Shown: positions 25,046-34,494, counted from the first letter of the stretch. The stretch is 54,234 bases of DNA from Candidatus Peregrinibacteria bacterium CG_4_10_14_0_2_um_filter_38_24 (GCA_002792535.1 PFOM01000019.1:1-54234), one strand, 5' to 3'. The notes: generated by a model not told the origin, from the letters alone. Numbers and translations are program-made.

Positions 25046-25638
25046 TTATCTTTCTTAGGAATTTTTATCTTATCATTATGCACATTATAAGCAATCATGT
25101 CAGACAGCATACCTTTGAGCATCTGATGATCTCTAACGCTCCTATCATAAACATATTTTTCCTGATATCTCATTATGAGTCTTTCAAGTTTTTTAGGAGA
25201 AGCGGCCTCCTGAAGAATAATAGAAATTTGAGCCCCCATTTTATCTATTTGAATATCGCCATAATTAAAAATTGTTTGCAAAACCCCCCTAATAGAATAA
25301 GAAACACCTTCAATCATATGATATTCAATACGCTTTGACGTAAAATCCAATAAACCATTCCTCATAACTTCAACAACTCCAGCGTTAGTAAGCAACCACA
25401 CGTCAAAATACCAGTCTAAAAAATGATAACACCAACCAAAAAGACCAATCAATCCCCAAATAATAAATACAAAAAACATTTTTGGAAAAAGAAAATAAAG
25501 CGCAATTGGAGCCAAAATCCCAAAAGCGGAAACTTTTGCCGTAGTAACCTTCAAAACAATCGGATGTTTATGAGCAACATACAAAATCTTCTCACCCTCA
25601 TCGAGGTACCTCCCAAATAAATATTGCTTAAAATTCAT
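25042..25638 (-). CDS. bPH2 (bacterial PH-like) domain membrane protein
   Basis: The 198 residues contain a short cytoplasmic N-terminus (EGEKILYVAHKHP), two hydrophobic helices (about 38-75), and a YdbS/YdbT-type bacterial PH domain (VWLLTNAGVVEVMRNGLLDFTSKRIEYHMIEGVSYS through the IQIDKMGAQ strand). It is an integral membrane protein; the ligand is unknown. It is the first gene of the minus-strand run to gatB. Confidence 0.75.
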   Translation of the reverse strand: MNFKQYLFGRYLDEGEKILYVAHKHPIVLKVTTAKVSAFGILAPIALYFLFPKMFFVFIIWGLIGLFGWCYHFLDWYFDVWLLTNAGVVEVMRNGLLDFTSKRIEYHMIEGVSYSIRGVLQTIFNYGDIQIDKMGAQISIILQEAASPKKLERLIMRYQEKYVYDRSVRDHQMLKGMLSDMIAYNVHNDKIKIPKKDK

Positions 25639-25734
25639 AAGAACAAAAATTACACTGATAATTATAAATCGTTACAGGTCCTATTGTAAACACAAAGCAA
25701 AAATTATAAGATGATATAGCTGCCATAAAAGCCT

Positions 25735-26415
25735 ATGAATAAAAAATTAAAAAACATTCTACTTTGGATATTTGATCTGGGAATAAATCTCGGAGTAATC
25801 GCAATATTAGTATTTGTTATACAAAAATGGCTTATAGCTCCATTCGACGTATCCGGAGCCTCCATGTGCGACACTTTCAATTTAGTTGAAGAAAAATGTC
25901 AGACAGGATATGGAGAAAAAATAATAATAAACGAAGCAACATACCTTTTTAATGATCCTGTTCGCGGAGATGTCGTAGTGTTCAGACCACATGAAGACGA
26001 AGATAGATATTTTATAAAAAGAGTCATAGGCCTACCTGGAGAAACAGTACAAATAAAAAATGGCGAAGTCTACCTCACAGATAAAGACGGCAAAGAAACA
26101 CACAGATTAAACGAAGATTATTTAAACGAAAACAATAAAGGAAAAACAACCGCATACTTCAGCGATTTTGCGACATTCGAAGTTCCGGAAGGAAGTTATT
26201 TTCTAATGGGAGACAATCGCAGAGAAAGCACAGACGGAAGAAGCTGTTTCATGCAATCAATAAATGAATCATGCAAAAATTCTCCGGAAAAAGCATTCGT
26301 CAAAAAAGAAATGATAAGAGGAAAAGCATTCGTAGCATGGTGGCCTCTTCAAAACATGAGATTCATCAAAATGCCGACATATCAAACAAATTCAGAATCT
26401 CTGGAAGAAAAATAA
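25735..26415 (+). CDS. lepB: Type I signal peptidase
   Basis: LepB cleaves signal peptides of exported proteins on the outer face of the membrane. The 226 residues have one N-terminal transmembrane helix (about 8-35), the nucleophile Ser43 in SGASM and the general base Lys95 in YFIKRVIGLPGE. Box E is GDNRRESTDGR. Four cysteines (Cys45 directly after the SxxM motif, Cys55, Cys171, Cys180) could form two disulfides. The 3' end overlaps the convergent membrane-protein gene by 34 bp. Confidence 0.95.
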   Translation: MNKKLKNILLWIFDLGINLGVIAILVFVIQKWLIAPFDVSGASMCDTFNLVEEKCQTGYGEKIIINEATYLFNDPVRGDVVVFRPHEDEDRYFIKRVIGLPGETVQIKNGEVYLTDKDGKETHRLNEDYLNENNKGKTTAYFSDFATFEVPEGSYFLMGDNRRESTDGRSCFMQSINESCKNSPEKAFVKKEMIRGKAFVAWWPLQNMRFIKMPTYQTNSESLEEK

Positions 26416-26765
26416 GATTCCAATAAAACCACAATAGCGACAAGTAAGAGTCCTGACCACCAAGTAAGAACTCTCATCATTTGAAATGCAAAACAAAAAA
26501 TGGTAACAACACTTAAAAGAAGCGCCTGTCTAAAAGAGACACCAATGTGTTTATAAAAAATTTCATTTCGATAAAGCCACAATCTAAAATAAAAACCAAA
26601 AACCGTAAAAGTACAAACGAGCGCAATAAACAAAGTGATAAAGAAAAACGACAAAGCAAGCCCCATTGATTCATAAGGACTAATTTTGTTAATCACAACA
26701 ATAAAGCCAAGCCAAGCCATTATTCCGGCAAATCCTATTATCGAGATATATTTATTATAAGACAT
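26382..26765 (-). CDS. Polytopic membrane protein, unknown function
   Basis: The 127 residues are mostly hydrophobic, with four predicted membrane helices (about 7-27, 35-58, 76-95, 99-117) and a short polar tail. No family motif was recognised. It overlaps the upstream UDG gene by 11 bp and the convergent lepB end by 34 bp, so it is likely translated from the UDG message. Confidence 0.6.
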   Translation of the reverse strand: MSYNKYISIIGFAGIMAWLGFIVVINKISPYESMGLALSFFFITLFIALVCTFTVFGFYFRLWLYRNEIFYKHIGVSFRQALLLSVVTIFCFAFQMMRVLTWWSGLLLVAIVVLLESYFSSRDSEFV

Positions 26766-27339
26766 TTTTTTCTTTTTTTACCTGCTTTAGAATCAAAGGA
26801 ATTTTTTCAAAATCTTCAAAAAGAGTAACTTTCTTTCTAGGATCATACAACGCAACGGCTGGATGATAAAGAGGTAAATACGCTTGTCGTTCATTCCAAG
26901 CACTTTTTGCACTCTTTGGCTGACCATGAACTTCGGAAATTTTCAACCCGGGCAAAAATCGCCCCATAGAATGCCTTCCAAGCGTAACCACAAGAAGTGG
27001 TTTAATAATTTTCACCTGCTCATCAAGATACGGCCAACAAGCCGCAATTTCCTCAGGCAAAGGATCCCTATTATTTGGAGGCCTACACTTCACCACATTC
27101 GCTATAAAAACATCCTCACGACTAAGCCCAATACTCTTAATCAATTCAATCAAAAGTTTTCCCGCCGCCCCGACAAAAGGCTTACCCTGCAAATCCTCAT
27201 CTCTACCGGGCCCTTCACCTATAAACATAATTTCCGCATTATAGCTACCATCTCCAGGCACAGAATGAGTCCGCCCTTTATGCAAAGGACATTTCTTGCA
27301 AACATTAATCCGATTAATAATATCTTCAGTTAACGTCAT
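26755..27339 (-). CDS. Family 4 uracil-DNA glycosylase (Fe-S type)
   Basis: The enzyme removes uracil from DNA to start base excision repair. It shows the four-cysteine cluster pattern of UDGa: Cys14 and Cys17 (CKKCPL), one in NVVKCRPP and one in IAACWPYL. The active-site segment GEGPGRDEDLQGKPFVG and the C-terminal LYHPAVALYDP motif are present. I chose ATG at 27339 (MTLTEDIINRI); the frame continues 24 bp upstream with an unconserved extension. It overlaps the upstream membrane-protein gene by 14 bp. Confidence 0.93.
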   Translation of the reverse strand: MTLTEDIINRINVCKKCPLHKGRTHSVPGDGSYNAEIMFIGEGPGRDEDLQGKPFVGAAGKLLIELIKSIGLSREDVFIANVVKCRPPNNRDPLPEEIAACWPYLDEQVKIIKPLLVVTLGRHSMGRFLPGLKISEVHGQPKSAKSAWNERQAYLPLYHPAVALYDPRKKVTLFEDFEKIPLILKQVKKEKNVL

Positions 27340-28219
27340 AAACAGGCTCTTTATCAAAAACAATAGTAAGAATAAATAACCCCAATAGAATACAAATCAA
27401 AACAAAAAGATAAATAAAAATATGTCCAAACAATAAATCAAAAATCCCTGGGATAGTTTTTATAGGCAAGAGAGTCGGAACAAAAATAGAAGCGGTAAAC
27501 AAAACAAGAGAATTCAAAAATCCCAATATAATCCATTTCAAAATACGGATAAAAGGCCTAAAAACAAGCAATCCACCAATAATAAGCAACACAACCAAAA
27601 GCGCCACATAAGCATAAAAGATAGTATAAGCAAGATCAAAAATTACAGATCCATTAATAGTCGGCAAATTCACAGAAAAAGTAAATTGGCTCGGAATTTG
27701 CGAAAATAATTTCCTATCAAAAGTAGCCTTGAATTGCCTGACAAAATCACCCTTAGACACACCACTTGGAATACATCTCGGATTCTCAGGAACATAAACA
27801 GAAGAATCGATACAAATATTTAAATTTTCCGCTAAATGACTGGCAAATTCCTCAGAAATCAAATTTCTTTTTTTAGTAAAAACACTCAAATCAATATTAA
27901 ATTCACGATTCCCTCCAACTTTTATAGCCTCACCAACTTGATCTCCTAAATCAGAGACAACTGGTTTAAATTCAGCAGATGTAAAATATTTTTTTATTAC
28001 ATCAGAAACATATTCAGACGAAAAATTTTCCGGAAGATTTCCTTCCAAATAATTTGGCAATTCAGCTATCGCCAAATCATAAGAATAAGCAACAAATTTA
28101 TCACTGGTATAAAAATCTTTATTAAAAACAGTTAAATAAAGGGCAATAATGGTATAAAACAAAGTTGCCAAAACAACGAAAATAGACAAAACAGTCCCTG
28201 CTAAAAATTTTCTAATCAT
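27326..28219 (-). CDS. Membrane protein with large extracytoplasmic domain, unknown function
   Basis: The 297 residues comprise an N-terminal transmembrane helix (about 8-32), a soluble region of about 160 residues outside the membrane with a Cys pair (Cys136, Cys149), and three C-terminal helices (about 198-290). No catalytic motif was recognised. The fold resembles other uncharacterised CPR envelope proteins only in layout. It lies 22 bp after the DHH phosphoesterase gene on the same strand. Confidence 0.6.
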   Translation of the reverse strand: MIRKFLAGTVLSIFVVLATLFYTIIALYLTVFNKDFYTSDKFVAYSYDLAIAELPNYLEGNLPENFSSEYVSDVIKKYFTSAEFKPVVSDLGDQVGEAIKVGGNREFNIDLSVFTKKRNLISEEFASHLAENLNICIDSSVYVPENPRCIPSGVSKGDFVRQFKATFDRKLFSQIPSQFTFSVNLPTINGSVIFDLAYTIFYAYVALLVVLLIIGGLLVFRPFIRILKWIILGFLNSLVLFTASIFVPTLLPIKTIPGIFDLLFGHIFIYLFVLICILLGLFILTIVFDKEPVYDVN

Positions 28220-28241
28220 AAGAAAATTCTAGCAATAATCA

Positions 28242-29225
28242 TCAGAAATCCAAAGTCTTTTTATTTGAATCTTCATCCATAATAAAATATCTAACATCTT
28301 CTACAAGTTTTCCCTTCATAGAAAATCCTGAAGCTTTCGGATGACCTCCTCCTCCAAAATCAGCAACAACCTTTGATAAATCCAAATCATCAAGACGTGT
28401 CCTAAAAGAACCTTTTACATTCCCCCTTCGATCTTCATTCAGTAAAACTGCAAAACGCGTCCCAGGCACCATATTGAGGTAATCTATAACTCCTGACAAT
28501 TGATCCGGCGAAGCATCGCAAGAAGCATATTCATCTTCTTTTATAACAGAAACGAGAACATCATCAGGCGTCTTGAAAGCTTTTTCCAAGACACGTCCCC
28601 ATAATTTAAGTCCGTTAACAGTATTTGATCTAAACAACGACTTCACAATAATTTTAAAATCAGCTCCTCTCGAAATCAAATCTGAAGCTATTTCAAAAAC
28701 TTCTTTAGACGTATTTGAATGCATAAAACTGCCGGTATCTCCGTACACTCCAGAGAGAAGACAGGTCGCCATATTTTCATCAATTTCAACCCCAAGAAAT
28801 TTAAAAAATCTGTAAATAATTGTAGTAGCCGAAGATGCCAAAACATCAACAATATTCACAGTTCCAAAATTATCATTCGAAGCATGATGATCTACATTCA
28901 AAATCGGAATCCCAGAACTAAATAAATCAGAATATTCCACTTGAAAATTTGTCATATAAGATGCACCACAATCTACAAAAACAATATAATCAAAATCCTT
29001 CAATTCAAATTTATCAACATATTCACCAATAAAAGGCAAAAATGAAAAAACTTTTGAAGGCTTATCTATACACGCAAGAGTAACGTTTTTCCCCACTTTT
29101 CCAAGCCAAATTTTAAAAGCAATCGCCGCACCAAGCGTATCACCATCAGGCTTCCTATGCGAAAGCACAAGGACATTACTTGCCTTCATTAAACCATTAT
29201 TTGCCTCTTCAAACAATTTCGTCAT
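28242..29225 (-). CDS. DHH/DHHA1 phosphoesterase (NrnA-like)
   Basis: NrnA-type enzymes degrade short oligoribonucleotides, cyclic dinucleotide products or pAp. The 327 residues have LSHRKPDGDTLGAA (metal ligands His23, Asp27, Asp29), FVDCG, the DHH motif NVDHHASND and a further metal ligand in GVYGDTGSF. A C-terminal DHHA1 domain carries the nucleic-acid motif FGGGGHPKASGF. The exact substrate cannot be read from the sequence. Confidence 0.92.
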   Translation of the reverse strand: MTKLFEEANNGLMKASNVLVLSHRKPDGDTLGAAIAFKIWLGKVGKNVTLACIDKPSKVFSFLPFIGEYVDKFELKDFDYIVFVDCGASYMTNFQVEYSDLFSSGIPILNVDHHASNDNFGTVNIVDVLASSATTIIYRFFKFLGVEIDENMATCLLSGVYGDTGSFMHSNTSKEVFEIASDLISRGADFKIIVKSLFRSNTVNGLKLWGRVLEKAFKTPDDVLVSVIKEDEYASCDASPDQLSGVIDYLNMVPGTRFAVLLNEDRRGNVKGSFRTRLDDLDLSKVVADFGGGGHPKASGFSMKGKLVEDVRYFIMDEDSNKKTLDF

Positions 29226-29303
29226 TTTTGTTTCAGGATTTAATTAGTTCTAAAAGAATAAACTATACACCAAAATCAAAATAAATCAAGTCGTTTTTAA
29301 TGA

Positions 29304-29327
29304 GGATATGATAAGCGGATATGATAA
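29304..29327 (+). repeat. Tandem 11-bp repeat upstream of fmt
   Basis: GGATATGATAA occurs at 29304-29314 and again at 29317-29327 (period 13 bp), ending 10 bp before the fmt ATG. Each copy contains a -10-like TATGAT, and TAATAT at 29325-29330 lies 7 nt before the ATG. It may be a duplicated promoter element. Confidence 0.5.
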
Positions 29328-29337
29328 TATAAACATC

Positions 29338-30258
29338 ATGAAAATAGTATTTTTTGGAACACCGGAGTTCGCAGTCCCAACACTAGAATCTTTATCTAAA
29401 GAGATGGAGATTTTATTTGTAGTCACTCAACCAGACAAAAAAGTGGGCAGAAAACAAATATTGACTCCACCACCAATAAAAATATCCGCACAATCATTAG
29501 GACTAAAAATCATTCAACCAAGAAATAAAAAAGAACTTAGAGAAAACTTAAAAAATATAAAAGCTGATTTTTTCGTTGTATTAGCCTTCGGAATGATACT
29601 CGAAAAAGATATTTTGAATATTCCAAAACACGGATGCATAAATATTCACGCTTCATTGCTTCCAAAATACAGAGGCGCATCCCCTATTCAAGAAACACTT
29701 CTAAATGGAGATAAAAGCACAGGGGTAAGCATTATGAAAATGGAAGAGAAATTGGATCAAGGCCCCGTATATTTACTCCAAAGAATAGAAATAGAAGATT
29801 TAGATGATTTAGAAACCTTAAGCAAAAAATTGCAGACACTAAGCGCAAAAATCGCTCCTCCTGTATTAGTAGATATCGCAGAAGGCACACTTTCTCCCCT
29901 CGCACAAATTGAATCAAAAGCAACATACTGTAAAAAAATAGAAAAAAAAGACGGGGAAATAAATTGGGATTTAGATGCAGAAAAAATACACAACATGATT
30001 AGAGCATATAATCCATGGCCATCGGCTCACACAAAATTCAAGGACAAAGAAATAAAAATATTCGAAGCAAAACTTGAAAAAAAAGAAGAAAACACAAAAC
30101 GGGGAAAATTTTTTATTGAATCCGGCGTACTGAAAATTTCAGCAAAAAACGGGAACATTCTTCCTGAAAAACTTCAAATTGAAGGCAAGAATTCGATGTC
30201 AGACAAAGAATTCTTAAACGGATATAAAGCACAGATAGAAAGCCAAAAAAGCGCCTGA
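29338..30258 (+). CDS. fmt: Methionyl-tRNA formyltransferase
   Basis: Fmt formylates initiator Met-tRNA. From ATG at 29338 (306 residues) the protein begins KIVFFGTPEFAVPTLESL. It has the catalytic Asn-His-Asp set in INIHASLLPKYRG and EKLDQGPV, plus the tRNA-binding C-terminal domain (IRAYNPWPSAHT onward). The frame is open 30 bp further upstream, but the extension is not conserved and lies inside a promoter-like repeat. The last 85 bp overlap the convergent O-antigen ligase-like gene. Confidence 0.95.
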   Translation: MKIVFFGTPEFAVPTLESLSKEMEILFVVTQPDKKVGRKQILTPPPIKISAQSLGLKIIQPRNKKELRENLKNIKADFFVVLAFGMILEKDILNIPKHGCINIHASLLPKYRGASPIQETLLNGDKSTGVSIMKMEEKLDQGPVYLLQRIEIEDLDDLETLSKKLQTLSAKIAPPVLVDIAEGTLSPLAQIESKATYCKKIEKKDGEINWDLDAEKIHNMIRAYNPWPSAHTKFKDKEIKIFEAKLEKKEENTKRGKFFIESGVLKISAKNGNILPEKLQIEGKNSMSDKEFLNGYKAQIESQKSA

Positions 30259-31478
30259 CCTTGATAGAGCGTAAACAAGTAATGATCAAAAGACCCCAAG
30301 ACTAAAAGCATAAAACATATTACTATAAAAAAAGGATTCTTTGTCTTAAAAGAATAGACAAATAAATACACAAATAAAGAAACTAGCGCCACAAAACCAA
30401 TCATTCCAAGCTCGGCAAGAGAAAGAACAAATATATTATGAACGGGTTGAATCTCCCATGGAGACAATTTTAAAATGGAAAAATTCTGCATAACATCAGT
30501 AAAATTCCCGACTCCGACGCCAAAAGGATTTTGGAAAAACATAGCAAAACCTATAACCAAATACATAACTCTATACCTCAAAGACTCGACATCTATAGAA
30601 TTAATTCTCTCAATAAATAAAGGAAAACCCTTAATTAAAAAAAGGAAAAGCATAGCGCATCCCAAAATAAGTAACGAAATCTTTAATAATTTCCATCTAT
30701 TAAGTTTTTTCAAAACAAAAAGTGAAAAGATGAAAGAACCTATTACAAAAGCGATAAGCCCAGTTCTGGAAAAAGTTAAAAACAGAGCAATCAAAAAAAC
30801 TGAAATAAAAAAAGAAGATATTTTTGAAAAACTTCTGAACAGATACATAATCGAAAAAATTGCAAAGACCAAATAACCGGCAAAAATATTTGGATGAGGG
30901 AATGTGCCATAAGAACGCAAAAATTTCATATTCATAAAATCAACTTTAGCGACACCAAGAATGTGAGAATTGATGACAGGCTCGCCAAAAAACCGAAGAC
31001 CAAGAGATTCCTGCAAAACATATTGAGAGATTCCAATCACAGCTTCTAAAAACATAACTGAACAGAAAATAATCAAAACTTTCCTCATATCAATTGTTTT
31101 ATTTACAACAAAAAGATAAACGACAAAAAATTCAAAAAATCTTAGAATATAGAAGATAGAATTCGTGAAATTTTCAGAAAAAGAAAGGGAAAGACAAAAA
31201 GATAAAAAGAAAAAACAAAGAAAATAAAAAATCTTTTTATCTCCAATCGCAAACTTTTCCGAAAACATAGGTTTATCCGATAAGAAAAGATCCAAGCCAA
31301 AAAACACAAAACCCAGAACAAGCATAACGTCAGATAAATACAAAAAATGACTAAGATATGGATTAAAAAAACCAACATCATAAACATCCGAAACAAATAA
31401 AAGAACATCTACCTGCAACGGCAAAAAAGCAAAAAACAGATAGAAACAAATTTTATAAAGTCTTTTCAGCATCAACAA
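30174..31478 (-). CDS. O-antigen ligase/polymerase-like membrane protein
   Basis: The 434 residues form about 12 hydrophobic helices. The Wzy_C/WaaL-type core includes SYGTFPHPNIFAGYLV, LTFSRTGLIAF and a large loop with NPFGVGVGNF and PVHNIFVLSLAELG, where ligases have their conserved Arg and His. The family joins or polymerises lipid-linked glycans on the outer membrane face. The last 28 codons overlap the 3' end of fmt on the opposite strand. Confidence 0.85.
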   Translation of the reverse strand: MLMLKRLYKICFYLFFAFLPLQVDVLLFVSDVYDVGFFNPYLSHFLYLSDVMLVLGFVFFGLDLFLSDKPMFSEKFAIGDKKIFYFLCFFFLSFCLSLSFSENFTNSIFYILRFFEFFVVYLFVVNKTIDMRKVLIIFCSVMFLEAVIGISQYVLQESLGLRFFGEPVINSHILGVAKVDFMNMKFLRSYGTFPHPNIFAGYLVFAIFSIMYLFRSFSKISSFFISVFLIALFLTFSRTGLIAFVIGSFIFSLFVLKKLNRWKLLKISLLILGCAMLFLFLIKGFPLFIERINSIDVESLRYRVMYLVIGFAMFFQNPFGVGVGNFTDVMQNFSILKLSPWEIQPVHNIFVLSLAELGMIGFVALVSLFVYLFVYSFKTKNPFFIVICFMLLVLGSFDHYLFTLYQGQALFWLSICALYPFKNSLSDIEFLPSI

Positions 31479-31531
31479 AACTTGGGATTAAAGCAATTCT
31501 ATGGTAAATTTAAAGCCAAAATAAATCAAAT

Positions 31532-32122
31532 ATGTTTACAGGAATAGTACAAAAACAAGGAAAAATAATCGCCATAAAAAAAGAGAACAAAGCTTGGAAA
31601 TTTAGAGTAGAAGCAAATAATTTTCCAAAAGACATCAAAAAAGGTGATTCAATAGCGGTAAACGGAGTTTGCGCAACAATAGTGGATTTTGAAAAAAACA
31701 AATTTGCATTTGAAGCGATCGAAGAAACTTTAAAAAAAACAAATTTTAAAAAACTCAAAAAAGGATCCGTCGTGAATCTAGAAAAATCAATAAAATGGAA
31801 CGAAAAAATAGACGGACATTTTGTTCAAGGACATGTAGATGAAACAGGAAAAATCTTAAACATAAAAAACGACAAAAAAAGAACAAAAATAACTATTTCA
31901 TTATCCAAAGAAATGAGACCTTTTGTGGCCTACAAAGGCTCTATTTCCATAAACGGAATATCTCTAACTATATCCGAAGTCGAAAACAAAAACTTTAGCG
32001 TCGACATAATCCCCCACACATTAAAAAACACGAATTTATGTCAGCTCAAAAAAAATGATATAGTTAACCTTGAAGCCGACATGATCGCAAGATATCTTCA
32101 CAAAATAATAACAACAAAATGA
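31532..32122 (+). CDS. ribE: Riboflavin synthase, alpha subunit
   Basis: The enzyme dismutates two 6,7-dimethyl-8-ribityllumazines to riboflavin. The 196 residues show the two pseudo-repeats of the family, each a six-stranded barrel. The first begins MFTGIVQKQGKI with SIAVNGVCAT. The second begins GHFVQGHVDETGKI with SISINGISLT, followed by IIPHTLKNTN. The ribH gene follows with a 4-bp overlap. ribD and ribBA are not in the window, and no FMN riboswitch is seen upstream. Confidence 0.96.
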   Translation: MFTGIVQKQGKIIAIKKENKAWKFRVEANNFPKDIKKGDSIAVNGVCATIVDFEKNKFAFEAIEETLKKTNFKKLKKGSVVNLEKSIKWNEKIDGHFVQGHVDETGKILNIKNDKKRTKITISLSKEMRPFVAYKGSISINGISLTISEVENKNFSVDIIPHTLKNTNLCQLKKNDIVNLEADMIARYLHKIITTK

Positions 32123-32583
32123 GCAAAAAAGGCCTAGATAACGCGCTAAACGTAAACGGAGAAAAATTAAAAATTGCAATAGTCCTCCCCTATTTCAACG
32201 AAAAATATGGACTTGAAATGTTAGAAAACACAAAAGAAGAATTACTAAAAAATAACGTAAAAGAAAAAAACATAAAATTATTCAGATGCGCAGGTGCACT
32301 AGAAATCCCATTCACATGCAAACAAATAATTGAAAAATACAACCCCGATGCAATAATCGCACTTGGCATAGTTATACGAGGAGAAACATCTCACTTTGAC
32401 CTTGTCACACAAACAACACACAATGCAATTATGGACTTACAGATGACAAAAAAAACACCTATCTCTTTTGGAATCCTTGCGTGCGAAAACAAAAAACAGG
32501 TAAAAGAAAGAGTCGAAAAAAACAAATTAAATAAAGGAAAAGAATATGCCATCGCGGCACTTTTACAAGCAAATTTTAAATAA
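32119..32583 (+). CDS. ribH: 6,7-dimethyl-8-ribityllumazine synthase
   Basis: RibH condenses the ribityl-aminouracil with dihydroxybutanone phosphate. The 154 residues have the family motifs PYFNE, GALEIPF (ribityl contact) and GIVIRGETSHFD (phosphate site and the catalytic His region). TPISFGILACEN replaces the usual PVxFGVLTxDT. Its ATG overlaps the ribE stop by 4 bp, and pgk follows after 6 bp. Confidence 0.95.
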   Translation: MSKKGLDNALNVNGEKLKIAIVLPYFNEKYGLEMLENTKEELLKNNVKEKNIKLFRCAGALEIPFTCKQIIEKYNPDAIIALGIVIRGETSHFDLVTQTTHNAIMDLQMTKKTPISFGILACENKKQVKERVEKNKLNKGKEYAIAALLQANFK

Positions 32584-32589
32584 AAAAAC

Positions 32590-33783
32590 ATGGACATTCG
32601 AACACTAAAAGACATAGAAACCTTGGAAGATAAAAAAGTCCTTTTAAGAGTAGATTTCAATGTGCCAATAAACAAAACCACAGGAGAGATCGAAGACGAC
32701 ACAAGAATCGCAGAATCTTTGCCAACAATAAAATTTCTATCAGGAAAAGAAGCAAAAATCATCATAATGTCTCACCTCGGAAGACCGGACGGGGAAATCC
32801 AAGATGGCTTAAGACTAACAAAAATCGGAGAACATCTTTCAAAACTTCTAAACAAACCTGTAAAAAAATTAAATGAAGTATTAAGTGAAAATGTAAAAGC
32901 AGAAACAGAAAAAATGCAAAACGGAGAAATTATTTTGCTTGAGAACATGAGATTCAGAAAAGAAGAAGAAGAATGTGAACCAAATTTCACAAAAGAATTG
33001 GCATCATTGGGCGAAATTTTCGTAAATGACGCATTTGGAACAGCACACAGAAAACATGCGTCTACAACAGGCTTAGCTGATTTCTTACCTGCATATGCAG
33101 GACTTTTAATGGAAAAAGAAATAACAGAACTTTCAAAAGTTTTAGAAGAAACACCTGCAAAACCAATCACAATGATTTTTGGAGGTGCAAAAATAGATAC
33201 GAAAATCGGCATAATACAGCACTTTTTAGACAAAGCGGATTATTTCTTAATAGGAGGCGGACTCGCAAATACATTCCTATTCGCAAAAAGCATAAACATC
33301 GGAGATTCGCTTTGTGAAAAAGACAAAGTAGATATCGCAAAACAAATAATAGAAAAATTAAATTCAAGAAAAAACGCACTAAATCTACCGACAGATGTAG
33401 TCGTAGCAAAAGAACTTTCAAACGAAACACAAGCACAGGAAGTGGCCATAGGAAGCCTTCCGGAAGGAATGAAAATTCTCGATATTGGTTCAAAAACAGC
33501 AGAACATTTCAGCGAAATAATAAAAAAATCAAGCACAGTAATTTGGAATGGACCTGTTGGAGTTTATGAATTCAAACCTTTCATGAATGGCACAAAACAA
33601 GTTGCACAAGCCATCGCAGAGAGCGAATGCGTCTCAATAATCGGTGGCGGAGACACAGCTGATGCAATAAAAAAACTAGGAATCGCACAAAAAAAATTCA
33701 CACACATCTCAACAGGTGGAGGCGCATGCATAGAATTTTTATCAGGAGACAAACTTCCGGGGATAGAGATTCTAAGAAAATAA
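32590..33783 (+). CDS. pgk: Phosphoglycerate kinase
   Basis: Pgk makes ATP from 1,3-bisphosphoglycerate in glycolysis. The 397 residues match the family length. LLRVDFNVPI, SHLGRPDG, LLENMRFRKEE, NDAFGTAHRKHAST, the hinge TMIFGGAKIDTKIG and the nucleotide-site IIGGGDTADAIK near the C-terminus are all present. It lies only 6 bp after ribH, so the three genes are probably one operon. Confidence 0.96.
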   Translation: MDIRTLKDIETLEDKKVLLRVDFNVPINKTTGEIEDDTRIAESLPTIKFLSGKEAKIIIMSHLGRPDGEIQDGLRLTKIGEHLSKLLNKPVKKLNEVLSENVKAETEKMQNGEIILLENMRFRKEEEECEPNFTKELASLGEIFVNDAFGTAHRKHASTTGLADFLPAYAGLLMEKEITELSKVLEETPAKPITMIFGGAKIDTKIGIIQHFLDKADYFLIGGGLANTFLFAKSINIGDSLCEKDKVDIAKQIIEKLNSRKNALNLPTDVVVAKELSNETQAQEVAIGSLPEGMKILDIGSKTAEHFSEIIKKSSTVIWNGPVGVYEFKPFMNGTKQVAQAIAESECVSIIGGGDTADAIKKLGIAQKKFTHISTGGGACIEFLSGDKLPGIEILRK

Positions 33784-33788
33784 AACAT

Positions 33789-34490
33789 TTACTTCGAAAC
33801 AATCTCCTCTTGAATTTCCTTAATCTTTTTCACTGTCTTTATACTGAAAAAATCAGAGACCATATCGCTAAATACATAGACACTATGCGCAATAAAATAA
33901 GCCGCAAACACATCTATCGAATAATGAATATGCATAAGAAGAACAGTAATAGTCATTAAAATCGCCACAACAAAAAACACCCATCTAAATCTCGTCCCCT
34001 TGAAAAGAAGAAATGCAATAAAAGGAACCGCCACATGTCCGGAGAAAAACAAATCATTTCTAAACAAAAACTTTGAAGCCACCATCGCCCCGGGAAGAGA
34101 TTCATCATAGAAAAACCCAACCGGTGGCCCAACATGCGTAAGCAATATAAAAAATGCACGAACAACATATAAAAGACCAAAAGTTTTAAAAATAAAAGGC
34201 CCCTTCGAAGGCTTAAACAAAAACGAAAAAACAACTATCAAAACAATCGTCAAATACATCCCCCAAGAATAAAAAAACTCAAGATTATAAGTCTCAATTC
34301 TATTCAAAATAAAATCTCCAACAGACACGTAAGCCCCAGCAGAATCATTATAAACACTGGAAATATTGTTTAAATAAAGCCCAAAAATAAAAAACAAAAC
34401 TCCTACAATTAACGACAAAAAATAATATTTATTGCTCAAAGCATCTCTCCAATTCTCAACGACTTCGATTTTTAATTTTTTCAAAAACAT
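33789..34490 (-). CDS. PAP2-like membrane phosphatase (sphingomyelin-synthase-like subgroup)
   Basis: The 233 residues have about six transmembrane helices. The catalytic motifs resemble the PAP2_C group: FFSGHVAVPFI (His in the SGH motif) and MHIHYSIDVFAAYFIAHSVY (second His and Asp). The typical KxxxxxxRP motif is not clear. Likely substrates are lipid phosphates such as undecaprenyl-PP or phosphatidate. It follows the VirD4-like ATPase gene by 4 bp. Confidence 0.75.
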   Translation of the reverse strand: MFLKKLKIEVVENWRDALSNKYYFLSLIVGVLFFIFGLYLNNISSVYNDSAGAYVSVGDFILNRIETYNLEFFYSWGMYLTIVLIVVFSFLFKPSKGPFIFKTFGLLYVVRAFFILLTHVGPPVGFFYDESLPGAMVASKFLFRNDLFFSGHVAVPFIAFLLFKGTRFRWVFFVVAILMTITVLLMHIHYSIDVFAAYFIAHSVYVFSDMVSDFFSIKTVKKIKEIQEEIVSK

Positions 34491-34494
34491 AACA

